Shown here in pieces: positions 48,548-59,300 of a DNA stretch of 64,000 nucleotides (positions are counted from its first letter, which is position 1; every line of letters begins with the position of its first letter). A program made the position numbers and the translations under genes. Under the pieces are notes generated by a model, which searched no databases, was not told the origin of the DNA, and saw only the letters and a program-made list of their open reading frames with translations. Origin of the DNA: Tsukamurella pseudospumae (GTDB lineage: Bacteria > Actinomycetota > Actinomycetes > Mycobacteriales > Mycobacteriaceae); contig NZ_LSRE01000012.1 in the NCBI RefSeq assembly GCF_001575205.1, positions 365,680-429,679 on the forward strand, in the 5' to 3' direction.

Positions 48548-49503
48548 ATGTCCACGGCACTCGAACTCCGATCCCTGACCAAGACCTATCCCGCGGCCGA
48601 CGGCGGCGTCATGACCGCGGTCGACACCCTCGACCTGACGATCGAATCCGGCGAGGTCGTCGCCTTCCTGGGCCCGAACGGCGCCGGCAAGAGCACCACG
48701 ATCGACATGATCCTCGGCCTGATCCCGCCCGACACGGGAGCGGTCACCGTCTTCGGCGGAACGCCCGGGGACGCCGTCGCGCAGGGCCGCGTGGCCGCGG
48801 TCCAGCAATCGGGCGGCCTGCTGCCCACCCTGACGGTGCAGGACACTGTCGACCTGGTCGCGGCCTGCACCCCGGGGCCGACCCCGATGCGGCCATCGCC
48901 CGCGCGGGTATCGACGCCATTCGCACACGGCAGGTCGGGAAGTGCTCCGGAGGCCAGCAGCAGGCCCTGCGGTTCGCCCTCGCGCTGCTCGCGGAGCCGG
49001 ACCTGCTGATCCTCGACGAGCCCACCGCGGGCATGGACGTCGACGCCCGCCGCCGCCCCTGGGCATCGGTCCGCGCCGACGCCCGCCGCCGCCCCTGGGC
49101 ATCGGTCCGCGCCGACGCAGGCCGCGGCTCGACGGTCCTGTTCGCGACGCACTACCTCGAGGAGGCGGACCAGTTCGCCGACCGTGTCGTCATGATCGCG
49201 CGCGGCGCGATCGTCGCCGAAGGCCCGACCGCGGAGGTCAGGGCCGTCGCCACTGGACGACAGCTCTCCGCCGTCGTCGGGCCCGACGGTGCCGCCGCAC
49301 TCCTCGCGGCCGTGCCCGGCATCCGGGTCGCCGAGGTGCGGGGCGCGCGCACCGTCTTCGCCGCCGACGCGGAAGCCTCCGACGAGGCCCTGCGGTTCCT
49401 GCTCACCCGCACCGATGCGCGCGACGTCGAGGCCACCACGCACGGCCTGGAGGACGCGTTCGTCGCCCTCACCACGCAGCTCACGAAGGAGAACGCACGA
49501 TGA
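48548..49503 (+). pseudogene. ABC exporter ATP-binding protein, frameshifted
   Basis: The N-terminal part reads in one frame (MSTALELRSLTKTYPAADGG; Walker A 'GPNGAGKSTTIDMIL'; 'AVQQSGGLLPTLTVQDTVDL') until about 48864. Family similarity then continues one frame over ('LHPGADPDAAIARAG'; signature 'GKCSGGQQQALRFALALL'; Walker B 'LLILDEPTAGMDVDARR'; 'VLFATHYLEEADQFADRV'). Loss of one C in GCGGCCCTGCAC would explain the break. A 36-bp tandem duplication right after Walker B (49042-49113) adds 12 residues. The downstream permease is also damaged. True decay is more likely than programmed frameshifting, since no slippery site is apparent. A sequencing error could explain the frameshift alone. Confidence 0.8.
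49042..49113 (+). repeat. 36-bp perfect tandem duplication in the ATPase pseudogene
   Basis: Two identical head-to-tail 36-bp units (49042-49077 and 49078-49113) encode DARRRPWASVRA twice. Intact relatives have a single copy at this position after Walker B. Confidence 0.9.
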
Positions 49504-50113
49504 CCATCACTGTCGCGGGGCTCACTCCCCGCTTCCTCGCGCTCGACATCCGTCGGCAACTGCGCAACCGCCAGACCCTGATCATCACGACGGTGCTGCC
49601 GGTGATCCTGTACCTGGCCCTGTTCCGGCAGAAGGGGGTCGACGTGCGGTTCGCCCACGGCGACTTCGCTTCCTGGATGGCGGCGGGGCTCGCGCTCTAC
49701 GGTGCGGCCTCGGCCGCCACCACGACCGCGGCGCAGGTGGCGGTCGAGAGATCGACGGGTTGGGTCCGCACGGTGCAGCTGACGCCGCTGCGGCCCGCGG
49801 GGTACCTCGCATCGAAGGTGATCGGCGCGCTCACCGTCGCCGCGGTGCCGGTGACCGTCATCGCGGCGCTGGCGCTCGCGACCGGCGCGCAGGTGGAGAC
49901 CGGCGCCTTCGCACTCGCCCTCATCATCGCGTGGCTCGGCTCCGCCGTGTTCGGTGCCCTCGGGCTGGCGCTGGGCTCGGTACCCGATCCGGCGGCTGGC
50001 AGTTCTCGGGCGCGCACGTCTCGCCGCTCGTGGCGGTGGTGAACATGGGAGTCTGGTTCGCGGTGTTCGCCGGGCTCGGGGCGCTCGCATACCGGCGCAG
50101 CGCCGCCCGTTGA
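49500..50113 (+). pseudogene. ABC-2 exporter permease, internally deleted and frameshifted
   Basis: The first ~160 codons are a normal ABC-2 permease ('LALDIRRQLRNRQTLIITTV', 'GYLASKVIGALTVAAVPVTV', 'LIIAWLGSAVFGALGLALGS'). At about 49980 the reading frame breaks. The family C-terminus appears in another frame ('GGWQFSGAHVSPLVAVVNMG', 'VWFAVFAGLGALAYRRSAAR'). Comparison with the family, normally about 250 aa, shows that some 60-70 residues around helices 5-6 are missing at the junction. The start overlaps the ATPase end (ATGA), so the pair was once an operon. The exporter is not functional as written. Confidence 0.78.
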
Positions 50114-50151
50114 GCGGATTCCTCACGATTGTTAGCTACATCACAACGGCG

Positions 50152-50157
50152 TAATCT
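50152..50157 (+). promoter_or_regulatory. -10 box (TAATCT) of the leaderless DUF5313 gene
   Basis: TAATCT, six bases (GGGGGC), then the ATG at 50164. Confidence 0.55.
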
Positions 50158-50163
50158 GGGGGC

Positions 50164-50553
50164 ATGTCCACTACCCGAACCACACCGACCTTCCTCGAGC
50201 GGGTGAAGTACCTCCTCGGCATGCGCCTGCCCGAGTCCATGAACGACTGGGTGATCCGGGACGCCACCGGCCCCGGCCACAACCGTCGCTACTTCACCCG
50301 CGGGGCCCTGATGTTCGTGCCCTTCCTCGTCGTCGCCCTGCTCCTGCCCTCGCCGCTGTGGGTCAAGCTCACGCTGATCGCGATGATGGCGCTGCCGGCC
50401 ATCGTCTTCCTCGGGGGTCTGCGCAGCATCTACCTGCAGGAACTCCTCGCAGACAATGGGCTGGACCCGCACATCGAGAGCGGCAAGCAGCTCGCCGAAC
50501 ACGAGCGGCGCGCGGAGGTCTACGAGCACAAGTACCGGCACCGGGCGGCGTAG
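50164..50553 (+). CDS. DUF5313 family membrane protein
   Basis: A 129-aa protein with the DUF5313 pattern known mainly from mycobacteria and relatives: 'VKYLLGMRLPESMNDWVIRD' near the start, two membrane helices ('GALMFVPFLVVALLLPSP', 'LTLIAMMALPAIVFLGGL') and a polar C-terminal tail ('SGKQLAEHERRAEVYEHKYR'). Function unknown. Probably leaderless. Confidence 0.85.
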   Translation: MSTTRTTPTFLERVKYLLGMRLPESMNDWVIRDATGPGHNRRYFTRGALMFVPFLVVALLLPSPLWVKLTLIAMMALPAIVFLGGLRSIYLQELLADNGLDPHIESGKQLAEHERRAEVYEHKYRHRAA

Positions 50554-50556
50554 CCT
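50551..50556 (+). promoter_or_regulatory. -10 box (TAGCCT) of the leaderless glycosylase gene
   Basis: TAGCCT begins with the stop codon of the DUF5313 gene; CGCCGG and then GTG at 50563 follow. Confidence 0.55.
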
Positions 50557-50562
50557 CGCCGG

Positions 50563-51441
50563 GTGACGGCAGAACGCTCATGGGAACCGGGCCACGTGCT
50601 CGACCTGCACGGCACCGTCGGCGCCCTCCGCCGGGGCGCGGGGGACCCGGCGTACGCCCGCACGCCCGACGGTGCGCTGTGGCGCGCGGTGCACACGCCC
50701 GACGGCTCAGGGACGCTGCGGATGCGCCTGGTCGGCGGCGTGGTCACGGCGCAGGCGTGGGGGATGGGCGCGTCCTGGCTGCTGGAGAACGCGCCCGCGA
50801 TGGCCGGCGCGCACGACGACCCGTCTGCCCTGGTGCCGCGGCACGAGATCGTCGAGCGGGCCGTCGCGGCATCGCCGGGACTGCGCCTGCCCAGGTCGAA
50901 CCGCGTGTGGGAGACCCTGGTCCCCACCGTGCTCGAGCAGAAGGTCGTCGGCGCCGAGGCGTTCCGGGCGTGGCGCTACCTGCTGCGGCGACACGGCACC
51001 GTCGCCCCCGGACCGGACGGGCGGCCCGACCTGCGGGTCCCGCCGCCTCGGGAGGGGTGGGCCGCGATCCCGGACTGGGAGTGGCACCGGGCCGGCGTGG
51101 AGCCGGTGCGGATGCGGACGATCGTCGGCGCGAGCGCCGTCGAGGTCGAGCACCGCCCGGAGCGGCTCGGCGCTCTGCCGGGCATCGGTGCGTGGACCGT
51201 CGGCGAGTTGCTCGGGCGGGCCTGCGGCGACCCGGACGCCGTTCCGGTGGGCGACTACCATCTGCCGCGGATCGTGGGAATAGGCCTGACGGGCGCGGCG
51301 TTGGACGATGCCGGAATGCTCGAGGTCCTCGAGCCCTACCGAGGGCAGCGCGGTCGGGTCGTCAAGCTGCTCGTCCGGGCGGGGGTGGACCGCGAACGAC
51401 GGGGCCCGCGCGTGCCGGTCCGGGACTACCGGGCGTGGTGA
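50563..51441 (+). CDS. HhH-GPD DNA glycosylase, AlkA-like
   Basis: A 292-aa base-excision enzyme. The helix-hairpin-helix and catalytic loop are visible: 'VLEQKVVGAEAFRAWRYLLR', 'LGALPGIGAWTVGELLGRAC' and 'GDPDAVPVGDYHLP', where the second Asp (VGDYHLP) is the catalytic residue. The N-terminal ~95 residues resemble the AlkA-type mixed domain in position only. Likely substrate: 3-methyladenine and related alkylated bases. This complements the ogt/oxygenase operon at the other end of the window. Probably leaderless from GTG 50563. Confidence 0.87.
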   Translation: MTAERSWEPGHVLDLHGTVGALRRGAGDPAYARTPDGALWRAVHTPDGSGTLRMRLVGGVVTAQAWGMGASWLLENAPAMAGAHDDPSALVPRHEIVERAVAASPGLRLPRSNRVWETLVPTVLEQKVVGAEAFRAWRYLLRRHGTVAPGPDGRPDLRVPPPREGWAAIPDWEWHRAGVEPVRMRTIVGASAVEVEHRPERLGALPGIGAWTVGELLGRACGDPDAVPVGDYHLPRIVGIGLTGAALDDAGMLEVLEPYRGQRGRVVKLLVRAGVDRERRGPRVPVRDYRAW

Positions 51442-51452
51442 GGGCAACTCTT

Positions 51453-51482
51453 TTGACCATGGTGAGTTCAGCACGGTAAGCT
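51453..51482 (+). promoter_or_regulatory. promoter of the str operon (rpsL-rpsG-fusA-tuf)
   Basis: TTGACC (51453-51458), an 18-bp spacer, then TAAGCT (51477-51482). It lies just behind the glycosylase stop and is the best -35/-10 match before rpsL, about 300 nt from the start codon. Confidence 0.7.
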
Positions 51483-51488
51483 GGGGAG

Positions 51489-51787
51489 CCGTGCCTGATG
51501 AACATCAGGACGATCTCACGTGTCTGTGCGTAGGCCGGGTGACCGGAACCGCCCACAGATGCGCGACACGCCCGACCTCGGGGTACGTGCGAGGCGGGTA
51601 GCTACTTCCCGGAAACGGGACTGACCAGCGGAAACGGCGCGAGCCGCGGAAGCCGGTGGGGCCGCGCTGCGGAAGTCGTCCTCCATCCCCGGATGGATGG
51701 CGCGCTTGCCCGGAGCTACAACCGCAGCAGTAGGAACAAGCCGGCCGCACGGCCGGCGACAGCCGAAACGAAGGAAACAGCGCTTCT
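51489..51787 (+). other. long untranslated leader of rpsL (no gene seen)
   Basis: About 300 nt between the predicted start of transcription and rpsL. No convincing coding frame. It contains short self-complementary stretches, including CCATCC...GGATGG near 51684-51696 and CGGCCGCACGGCCG near 51739, so RNA structure is likely. Long leaders before rpsL are usual in this order. A ribosome site AAGGAAA precedes the rpsL ATG. Confidence 0.5.
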
Positions 51788-52162
51788 ATGCCGACTATCA
51801 ACCAGCTGGTCCGTAAGGGCCGCCGGGACAAGGCGTCCAAGACGAAGGTGGCCGCCCTCAAGGGCTCGCCGCAGCGTCGCGGCGTCTGCACCCGCGTCTA
51901 CACCACGACCCCGAAGAAGCCGAACTCGGCGCTTCGTAAGGTCGCCCGCGTCCGCCTGACCAGCTCGGTCGAGGTCACCGCGTACATCCCCGGTGAAGGC
52001 CACAACCTTCAGGAGCACTCGATGGTGCTCGTCCGCGGCGGTCGTGTGAAGGACCTCCCGGGTGTTCGCTACAAGATCATTCGCGGCTCGCTCGACACCC
52101 AGGGTGTCAAGAACCGCAAGCAGGCGCGGAGCCGCTACGGCGCGAAGAAGGAGAAGGGCTGA
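51788..52162 (+). CDS. rpsL: 30S ribosomal protein S12
   Basis: 124 aa, complete S12. It shapes the decoding centre of the 30S subunit. The streptomycin-determining lysines are wild type: Lys43 in '[13 protein letters not shown]' and Lys88 in '[11 protein letters not shown]'. The gene therefore gives no reason to expect ribosomal streptomycin resistance. First gene of the str operon; overlaps rpsG by one base (TGATG). Confidence 0.99.
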   Translation: MPTINQLVRKGRRDKASKTKVAALKGSPQRRGVCTRVYTTTPKKPNSALRKVARVRLTSSVEVTAYIPGEGHNLQEHSMVLVRGGRVKDLPGVRYKIIRGSLDTQGVKNRKQARSRYGAKKEKG

Positions 52163-52632
52163 TGCCTCGTAAGGGACCGGCGCCCAAGCGCCCCGTCGTC
52201 AATGACCCCGTCTACGGCTCGCCCGTGGTCACCCAGCTCGTGAACAAGGTGCTCCTGGACGGCAAGAAGTCCACCGCCGAGCGCATCGTCTACGGCGCCC
52301 TCGAGGCGACCCGTGAGAAGACCGGCACCGATCCGGTCCTCACGCTGAAGAAGGCGCTGGACAACGTGCGCCCGTCGCTCGAGGTCAAGAGCCGCCGCGT
52401 CGGTGGCGCCACCTACCAGGTGCCGATCGAGGTGAAGGCCGGTCGCGCCAACACCCTCGCGCTGCGCTGGCTGGTGACCTTCACGCGGCAGCGTCGCGAG
52501 AAGACCATGATCGAGCGTCTCGCCAACGAGATCCTCGACGCGAGCAACGGTCTCGGCGCTTCGGTGAAGCGTCGCGAGGACACCCACAAGATGGCCGAGG
52601 CCAACCGGGCGTTCGCGCACTACCGCTGGTGA
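52162..52632 (+). CDS. rpsG: 30S ribosomal protein S7
   Basis: 156 aa, the standard actinobacterial S7 length. '[20 protein letters not shown]' at the start and '[10 protein letters not shown]' at the end are diagnostic. It nucleates assembly of the 30S head by binding 16S rRNA. Translationally coupled to rpsL. Confidence 0.99.
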   Translation: MPRKGPAPKRPVVNDPVYGSPVVTQLVNKVLLDGKKSTAERIVYGALEATREKTGTDPVLTLKKALDNVRPSLEVKSRRVGGATYQVPIEVKAGRANTLALRWLVTFTRQRREKTMIERLANEILDASNGLGASVKRREDTHKMAEANRAFAHYRW

Positions 52633-52718
52633 CTTGATCCCGGGCCGGCCGCCCCACGGCGGTCGGCCCGGGTCACCGGAGTTCCAACCATCCTTTAACG
52701 AGAACGAGGCTTACCACC

Positions 52719-54824
52719 GTGGCACAGGAAGTGCTTACCGACCTCACGAAGGTCCGCAACATCGGCATCATGGCGCATATCGATGCCGGTAAGACCACCA
52801 CTACCGAGCGCATCCTGTTCTACACCGGTGTGAACTACAAGATCGGTGAGACCCACGACGGTGCCTCGACCACCGACTGGATGGAGCAGGAGAAGGAGCG
52901 GGGTATCACCATCACCTCCGCCGCCGTGACCTGCTTCTGGAACGGCAACCAGATCAACATCATCGACACCCCCGGGCACGTCGACTTCACCGTCGAGGTG
53001 GAGCGCTCGCTCCGCGTGCTCGACGGTGCCGTGGCCGTCTTCGACGGCAAGGAGGGCGTCGAGCCCCAGTCCGAGCAGGTCTGGCGTCAGGCCGAGAAGT
53101 ACGACGTCCCGCGTATCTGCTTCGTCAACAAGATGGACAAGCTGGGCGCCGACTTCTACTTCACCGTGCGCACCATCGAGGAGCGCCTCGGCGCGAAGCC
53201 TCTGGTCCTGCAGCTGCCGATCGGCGCCGAGGATGCCTTCGACGGCGTCGTCGACCTGATCGAGCAGAAGGCGATCACCTGGCGCGGCGTCGTCGAGACG
53301 GGTGCCGAGCCGACGATCGAGGAGATCCCGGCCGACCTGGTCGACAAGGCCGCCGAGTACCGCGAGAAGCTGCTCGAGACCGTCGCCGAGTCCGACGAGT
53401 CCCTCATGGAGAAGTACTTCGCCGGCGAGGAGCTCTCGGTCGAGGAGATCAAGGGCGCCATCCGCAAGCTCACCGTCTCGCGTGAGCTGTACCCGGTGCT
53501 GTGCGGCTCGGCGTTCAAGAACAAGGGCGTGCAGCCCATGCTCGACGCCGTGATCGACTACCTCCCGAGCCCGCTCGACGTGCCCTCGATCGAGGGCCAC
53601 GCCGTGGGCGACGAGGAGAAGATCCTCTCGCGCAAGCCCAGCAAGGACGAGCCCTTCTCGGCTCTGGCGTTCAAGATCGCCGCGCACCCGTTCTTCGGCA
53701 AGCTGACCTTCGTCCGCGTGTACTCGGGTCACATCGACTCGGGCACCGGCGTGCTCAACGCCACGAAGGGCAACAAGGAGCGCATCGGCAAGCTCTTCCA
53801 GATGCACGCCAACAAGGAGATGCCCGTCGAGGATGCGACCGCTGGTCACATCTACGCGATGATCGGTCTGAAGAACACCACGACCGGTGACACGCTCTGC
53901 GATCCGGCGAACCCGATCGTCCTCGAGTCCATGACCTTCCCGGACCCGGTCATCAACGTCTCCATCGAGCCGAAGACCAAGTCCGACCAGGAGAAGCTGG
54001 GCGTCGCGATCCAGAAGCTCGCCGAGGAGGACCCCACCTTCTCCGTCGAGCTCGACGATCAGACCGGCCAGACCGTCATCGGCGGCATGGGCGAGCTGCA
54101 CCTCGACATCCTCGTCGACCGCATGCGTCGCGAGTTCAAGGTCGAGGCCAACGTCGGCAAGCCGCAGGTGGCCTACCGCGAGACGATCCGCAAGTCGGTC
54201 GACAAGCACGAGTACACCCACAAGAAGCAGACGGGTGGCTCGGGCCAGTTCGCGCGCGTCATCATCAAGCTGGAGCCGCTGGAGGACGCCGAGGACGGCG
54301 TCACCTACGAGTTCGTCAACGCCGTGACCGGTGGCCGCGTCCCGAAGGAGTACATCCCTTCGGTCGACGCCGGCGCGCAGGACGCGATGCAGTACGGCGT
54401 GCTCGCGGGCTACCCGATGGTGAACGTCAAGGTCTCGCTGCTCGACGGCGCGTACCACGACGTGGACTCCTCCGAGATGGCGTTCAAGATCGCCGGTGCG
54501 CAGGCGTTCAAGGAGGCCGCCCGCAAGGCCGGCCCCGTCATCCTCGAGCCCATCATGGCTGTCGAGGTCACGACCCCCGAGGACTACATGGGTGACGTGA
54601 TCGGCGACCTCAACTCCCGCCGTGGCCAGATCCAGGCCATGGAGGAACGCAGTGGTGCCCGCGTCGTCAAGGCGCAGGTCCCGCTGTCGGAGATGTTCGG
54701 CTACATCGGCGACCTCCGGTCGAAGACCCAGGGCCGGGCGAACTACTCCATGGTTTTCGACTCGTACGCCGAGGTTCCGGCGAACGTGTCGAAGGAGATC
54801 ATCGCGAAGGTGAACGGGGAGTAG
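52719..54824 (+). CDS. fusA: translation elongation factor G
   Basis: A 701-aa GTPase that drives ribosomal translocation. The G domain starts '[20 protein letters not shown]', with DTPGHVDF and NKMD motifs. Domain IV and V sequences ('[20 protein letters not shown]', '[20 protein letters not shown]') are complete. Start GTG at 52719. It lies 86 bp after rpsG in the str operon. Confidence 0.99.
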   Translation: MAQEVLTDLTKVRNIGIMAHIDAGKTTTTERILFYTGVNYKIGETHDGASTTDWMEQEKERGITITSAAVTCFWNGNQINIIDTPGHVDFTVEVERSLRVLDGAVAVFDGKEGVEPQSEQVWRQAEKYDVPRICFVNKMDKLGADFYFTVRTIEERLGAKPLVLQLPIGAEDAFDGVVDLIEQKAITWRGVVETGAEPTIEEIPADLVDKAAEYREKLLETVAESDESLMEKYFAGEELSVEEIKGAIRKLTVSRELYPVLCGSAFKNKGVQPMLDAVIDYLPSPLDVPSIEGHAVGDEEKILSRKPSKDEPFSALAFKIAAHPFFGKLTFVRVYSGHIDSGTGVLNATKGNKERIGKLFQMHANKEMPVEDATAGHIYAMIGLKNTTTGDTLCDPANPIVLESMTFPDPVINVSIEPKTKSDQEKLGVAIQKLAEEDPTFSVELDDQTGQTVIGGMGELHLDILVDRMRREFKVEANVGKPQVAYRETIRKSVDKHEYTHKKQTGGSGQFARVIIKLEPLEDAEDGVTYEFVNAVTGGRVPKEYIPSVDAGAQDAMQYGVLAGYPMVNVKVSLLDGAYHDVDSSEMAFKIAGAQAFKEAARKAGPVILEPIMAVEVTTPEDYMGDVIGDLNSRRGQIQAMEERSGARVVKAQVPLSEMFGYIGDLRSKTQGRANYSMVFDSYAEVPANVSKEIIAKVNGE

Positions 54825-54970
54825 TTCTCCCCGCTCTCCGGAGCGTGGCGCTTCCCGGCTCCCGCCGCGGCGTCAGACTCACGGCCCCGCCGTGGCGTCG
54901 AAAACACCAGTAAGAAACCACCCTTGCAGGGCAACCGGCCCCGCAAGCACTACGTCCAGGAGGACATCAA

Positions 54971-56161
54971 GTGGCGAAGGCGAAGTTCGAGCGGACCAAG
55001 CCGCACGTGAACATCGGCACCATCGGTCACGTCGACCACGGCAAGACCACCCTGACGGCTGCCATCACCAAGGTTCTGGCCGAGAAGTACCCGGACCTGA
55101 ACGAGGCCTCGGCCTTCGATCAGATCGACAAGGCGCCGGAGGAGAAGGCTCGTGGTATCACGATCAACATCTCCCACGTCGAGTACCAGACGGAGAAGCG
55201 TCACTACGCTCACGTCGATGCGCCGGGTCACGCCGACTACATCAAGAACATGATCACCGGTGCCGCCCAGATGGACGGCGCGATCCTGGTCGTGGCCGCC
55301 ACCGACGGCCCGATGCCCCAGACGCGTGAGCACGTGCTGCTCGCCCGCCAGGTCGGCGTGCCCTACATCCTTGTCGCCCTGAACAAGTGCGACATGGTCG
55401 ACGACGAGGAGATCCTCGAGCTCGTCGAGATGGAGGTCCGCGAGCTGCTGGGTTCGCAGGAGTTCGACGAGGACGCCCCCGTCGTCCGCGTGTCGGGTTA
55501 CCAGGCCCTGCAGGGCGATGCCAAGTGGACCGAGTCGATCCTCGAGCTCATGAACGCGGTCGACGAGTCGATCCCGGATCCCGAGCGTGAGACCGACAAG
55601 CCCTTCCTCATGCCCGTCGAGGACGTCTTCACGATCACCGGTCGTGGCACCGTCGTCACCGGTCGTGTCGAGCGCGGCATCGTCAACGTCAACGAGGAGG
55701 TCGAGATCGTCGGCATCCGCGAGAAGTCGACGAAGACCACCGTCACCGGCATCGAGATGTTCCGCAAGCTGCTCGACTCGGGCCAGGCGGGCGACAACGT
55801 CGGCCTGCTGGTCCGAGGCCTCAAGCGCGAGGACGTCGAGCGCGGCCAGGTCGTCGTGAAGCCCGGCACCACCACTCCCCACACGGAGTTCGAGGGCCAG
55901 GCGTACATCCTGTCGAAGGACGAGGGCGGCCGCCACACCCCGTTCTTCAACAACTACCGTCCGCAGTTCTACTTCCGTACCACGGACGTGACCGGCGTCG
56001 TGACCCTCCCCGAGGGCACCGAGATGGTCATGCCCGGCGACAACACCGAGATGAGCGTCAAGCTCATCCAGCCGGTCGCCATGGACGAGGGCCTGCGCTT
56101 CGCGATCCGCGAGGGTGGCCGCACCGTCGGTGCCGGCCGCGTCACCAAGATCATCGCCTGA
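54971..56161 (+). CDS. tuf: translation elongation factor Tu
   Basis: A 396-aa GTPase delivering aminoacyl-tRNA. G motifs '[10 protein letters not shown]', 'DAPGHADYI' and 'NKCD' are intact, and domains II and III are complete ('[20 protein letters not shown]', '[18 protein letters not shown]'). GTG at 54971 follows AGGAGG. It is 146 bp after fusA; that gap holds no gene and may contain a secondary promoter. Closed by a strong terminator. Confidence 0.99.
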   Translation: MAKAKFERTKPHVNIGTIGHVDHGKTTLTAAITKVLAEKYPDLNEASAFDQIDKAPEEKARGITINISHVEYQTEKRHYAHVDAPGHADYIKNMITGAAQMDGAILVVAATDGPMPQTREHVLLARQVGVPYILVALNKCDMVDDEEILELVEMEVRELLGSQEFDEDAPVVRVSGYQALQGDAKWTESILELMNAVDESIPDPERETDKPFLMPVEDVFTITGRGTVVTGRVERGIVNVNEEVEIVGIREKSTKTTVTGIEMFRKLLDSGQAGDNVGLLVRGLKREDVERGQVVVKPGTTTPHTEFEGQAYILSKDEGGRHTPFFNNYRPQFYFRTTDVTGVVTLPEGTEMVMPGDNTEMSVKLIQPVAMDEGLRFAIREGGRTVGAGRVTKIIA

Positions 56162-56179
56162 TCTAGGTAGTCAACGCTG

Positions 56180-56216
56180 AAACGGCGTCCCTCCCTTCGG
56201 GGAGGGGCGCCGTTTT
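56180..56216 (+). terminator. rho-independent terminator of the str operon
   Basis: AAACGGCG...CGCCGTTTT flanks a second stem, TCCCTCCC-TTCGG-GGAGGG. The long GC-rich hairpin ends in a T-run 20-55 bp after the tuf stop. Confidence 0.9.
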
Positions 56217-56301
56217 CGCATGTCCGGACGGTTTCTCGGGTGCGGTTCCCCGGGCCCGACGGTGCGCCGTCACAAGTGCACTCGCTCCACCTGCGGGAAA
56301 G

Positions 56302-56331
56302 TTGTCCGTTTTCAATTGGAACCGATAGGTT
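56302..56331 (+). promoter_or_regulatory. putative promoter of the DISARM genes
   Basis: TTGTCC (56302-56307), an 18-bp spacer and TAGGTT (56326-56331). The GTG at 56338 lies 6 nt beyond, the leaderless geometry seen elsewhere in the window. This is the first promoter-like sequence behind the str operon terminator. Confidence 0.5.
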
Positions 56332-56337
56332 GTGAGG

Positions 56338-59300
56338 GTGACACGGGCTGAGACCATTGCCAGCGCTGGGCAGGATACGCAGCATGGAATGGGTTTGCCG
56401 CACTTACCTGAAGCCGGACAAGTCGTCGAAGTTCGGGGCTCCACATGGGCAGTTGCCAACGTGCGAGTCCAAGGGCTTCCGCGTAGTCCGGCCGATGAAG
56501 TCGCGGCGCAACTTTCACACGTTGTGGAGCTCCAGTCGCTTGATGAGGATCGGCTTGGCGAGCAACTTTCGGTCGTATGGGAACTCGAAGTTGGGCATAC
56601 CGTCACACCAGCTCAGGGGCTTCCAGATGTCATCAACGCTGACGCGTTCGATGAGCCCGTGACGCTGGCAGGGTTCATCGACGCGATGCGATGGGGCGCG
56701 GTCACCAGCGCGGATCCAAACCGCTACCAGGCGCCGTTCTGGTCGGGCGTGAACGTCGAGGCGTACCAGCTCGAGCCGCTCCGCCGTGCCCTCGGTGCAC
56801 CACGCGCCAACCTTCTGCTCGCCGACGATGTCGGCCTGGGTAAGACCATTGAGGCCGGTCTGGTGATTCAGGAATTGCTCCTGCGCCACCGCGCTCGCAC
56901 CGCCGTCATCGTCTGTCCACCAAGTCTCGCGCTGAAGTGGCGGGACGAAATGCGCGAGAAGTTCGGTCTGGAGTTCATTATCGTCAACTCGGACCTGATG
57001 GCTCACGTGCGCCGAACTCACGGGCTACACGCCAACCCATTCCAACTTTTCCCGCGGGTGATCGTCAGCATGGCGTGGCTGCCACAGGTCCGCGCCCAGC
57101 GTCTGCTCCGCGACATCTACACCCAGGCTAGCAATCCCAAGTCTGGGAAACGGTACGCCTTCGACATTCTCGTGGTCGACGAGGCCCATCACGTGGCACC
57201 GTCCAGCCCCTCGGTCATTGCTGGTGGGCGCGGCTATGCGGTCGACACCCAGCGCACTGTTGCGGTCCGTCAGCTCGCGGAGAAGTGCGAACACCGTCTC
57301 TTTCTGAGCGCAACCCCGCACAACGGCCACCCTGAGTCGTTTACCGCACTGATGGAGATGATTGATCCCCGGCGTTTCGCTCGCGGTGCGAACCTTGACT
57401 CGGCTGCACTAAAGGACGTCACCGTCCGCCGGCTGAAGACGGACCTGTCCGGCAAGGGTTTCAAGAAGCGCAAGGTGAACACCCTCAAGGTGACACCGTC
57501 GGATTCTGAACAGCAGATGTTCTCGCTTCTCGACGACATCGTGACCAAGAGTGCCAAGCAGAACGGCACTAAGGCGGGCGGCGACATCGTCACGATGCTG
57601 TTGAAGAAGCGGTTCCTGTCCAGCCCGTTCGCGTTCGGTATGACGCTCAGCCACTACATCGCATCGAGGGCTGGACGCGGCCTGGTCGAGGACCAGTACG
57701 ACGACATCTTCGGCGAGGGGCAGTCCGACGAGGAAGAGGGCCTGTGGGAGCAGGACGAGGCAGAGAAGCTTCGTGAGTCCAAGGGCTCGGACCCGCTCGT
57801 CGCTGCTGAACCCGGTCAGCTCGAAACCCTCATGGAGTGGGGACTGGGCTACGAGAGCCGCGCCGATTCGCGACTCGACGGGCTCATTGAGTTCCTTGAC
57901 GCCGTCTGTCGCCCCGACGGCAAGACGTGGTTCAACGAGCGTGTTGTGGTCTTCACCGAATATGCCCACACGGTCGACTGGCTGGCGCGCGTGCTCAATC
58001 AGAAGGGCTACACCAACGATCGGCTCGCGGTCATCCAGGGCTCGACGCCGACAGAGGAGCGCGAATACATCCGTTCGCAGTTCACCGCTGACCCCACAAA
58101 GGAGCCGGTGCGGGTGCTCCTCGCCACCGACGCCGCCGGGGAGGGGATCGACCTCCAGACCTACTGCCACCGTCTCGTGAACTTCGACATCCCATTCAAC
58201 CCGTCACGTCTTGAACAGCGCATTGGTCGCATCGACCGTTACGGCCAGACCGATGAACCGCACGTCTTCCACTTCGTACCAATCGTCGGCTCGTCGACGT
58301 ACGCCGTCGACCTAAATTTCATGGAGCGCATTGCTCGTAAAGTTGCTCAGGTTGAGTACGACCTCGGGTCTGCCAACCAGGTAGTCGGCGAGGAGATTCA
58401 GGGCCATTTCGGCAAACGCGCCCTGGCGAAAGCCAAGACCAAGGGAATCGACACCAATGAGATCATCAACTCTGCTCTCGCCGGTGGCATGGAGCTCAAT
58501 GCCCGCCTGACCCAGCTGGAGCAGGGGTACGACGAGTCCCGCACCGAGATGCACCTTGAACCAGCGAACCTCCGCCGAGTGGTCGACACCGCCCTGCGGA
58601 TCAATCACCAGTCGCCGCTGATCGAGAACCACGACTTCGCCCAAGATACGGACGCCGAAATCTTCACTGTCCCAAGCCTGACGACCGGATGGCGCGACAC
58701 CCTGCGAGGCCTCGACACGCGACTCAGTCCCGGCGAGTTGCGGCCGATCACCTTCGATTCCACCGCATTTGGCGGGGGAGATCACACGGTCGGGCCGGAA
58801 GACCTCGTATACGTGCATCTCGGGCACCCGATCGTGCAGAAGGCCCAGCGCCTATTGCGTCGCTCGCTGTGGAGTGTCGACTCGCCTCTTAACCGCGTGA
58901 CCGCTGTAGTAGTCGACAACCTCGAAGAATCCTTCGTAGCCGCCGTCACCCGTATGGTGCTCGTTGGTCGTGGAGGGGTACGTCTCCACGAAGAGGTCTT
59001 CTTGGCCGGCGTCCGACTGAAAGGCCGCCGCGCGATGGCCGAGGAGAAGGCTGAGGCTGCTCTCGACAAGGCGCTCGACCACGACCGCCTCTCCGTGGCA
59101 GACGACCGTGTCCGCGGGCAGCTCTGCGACCTCTGGAACGTACCCGAAGCGCCGCTGCGTCTGCGGCTGGAGGAGTCGATGCGAGCACGTGCCGGCCGTC
59201 GGCACGAGCTGGTCCTTGAGCAACTCGCCAGACGCCAAGGCGCCGATATCCAACGCGCGAGGGAGATCTTTGCGGCCTTCCGAGCGAACCTACGCGACTC

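Noticed and set aside
48840..48900. Programmed ribosomal frameshift in the ABC ATPase
   Set aside because: There is no evident slippery heptamer with downstream structure, and the same operon carries a tandem duplication and a deleted permease, which point to decay.
49042..49113. Assembly artefact as the only explanation of the 36-bp tandem repeat
   Set aside because: It keeps the reading frame and is accompanied by other lesions nearby, so a real duplication is at least as likely. Reads would be needed to exclude an artefact fully.
51788..52162. Streptomycin resistance substitutions in rpsL
   Set aside because: Lys43 and Lys88 are both wild type.
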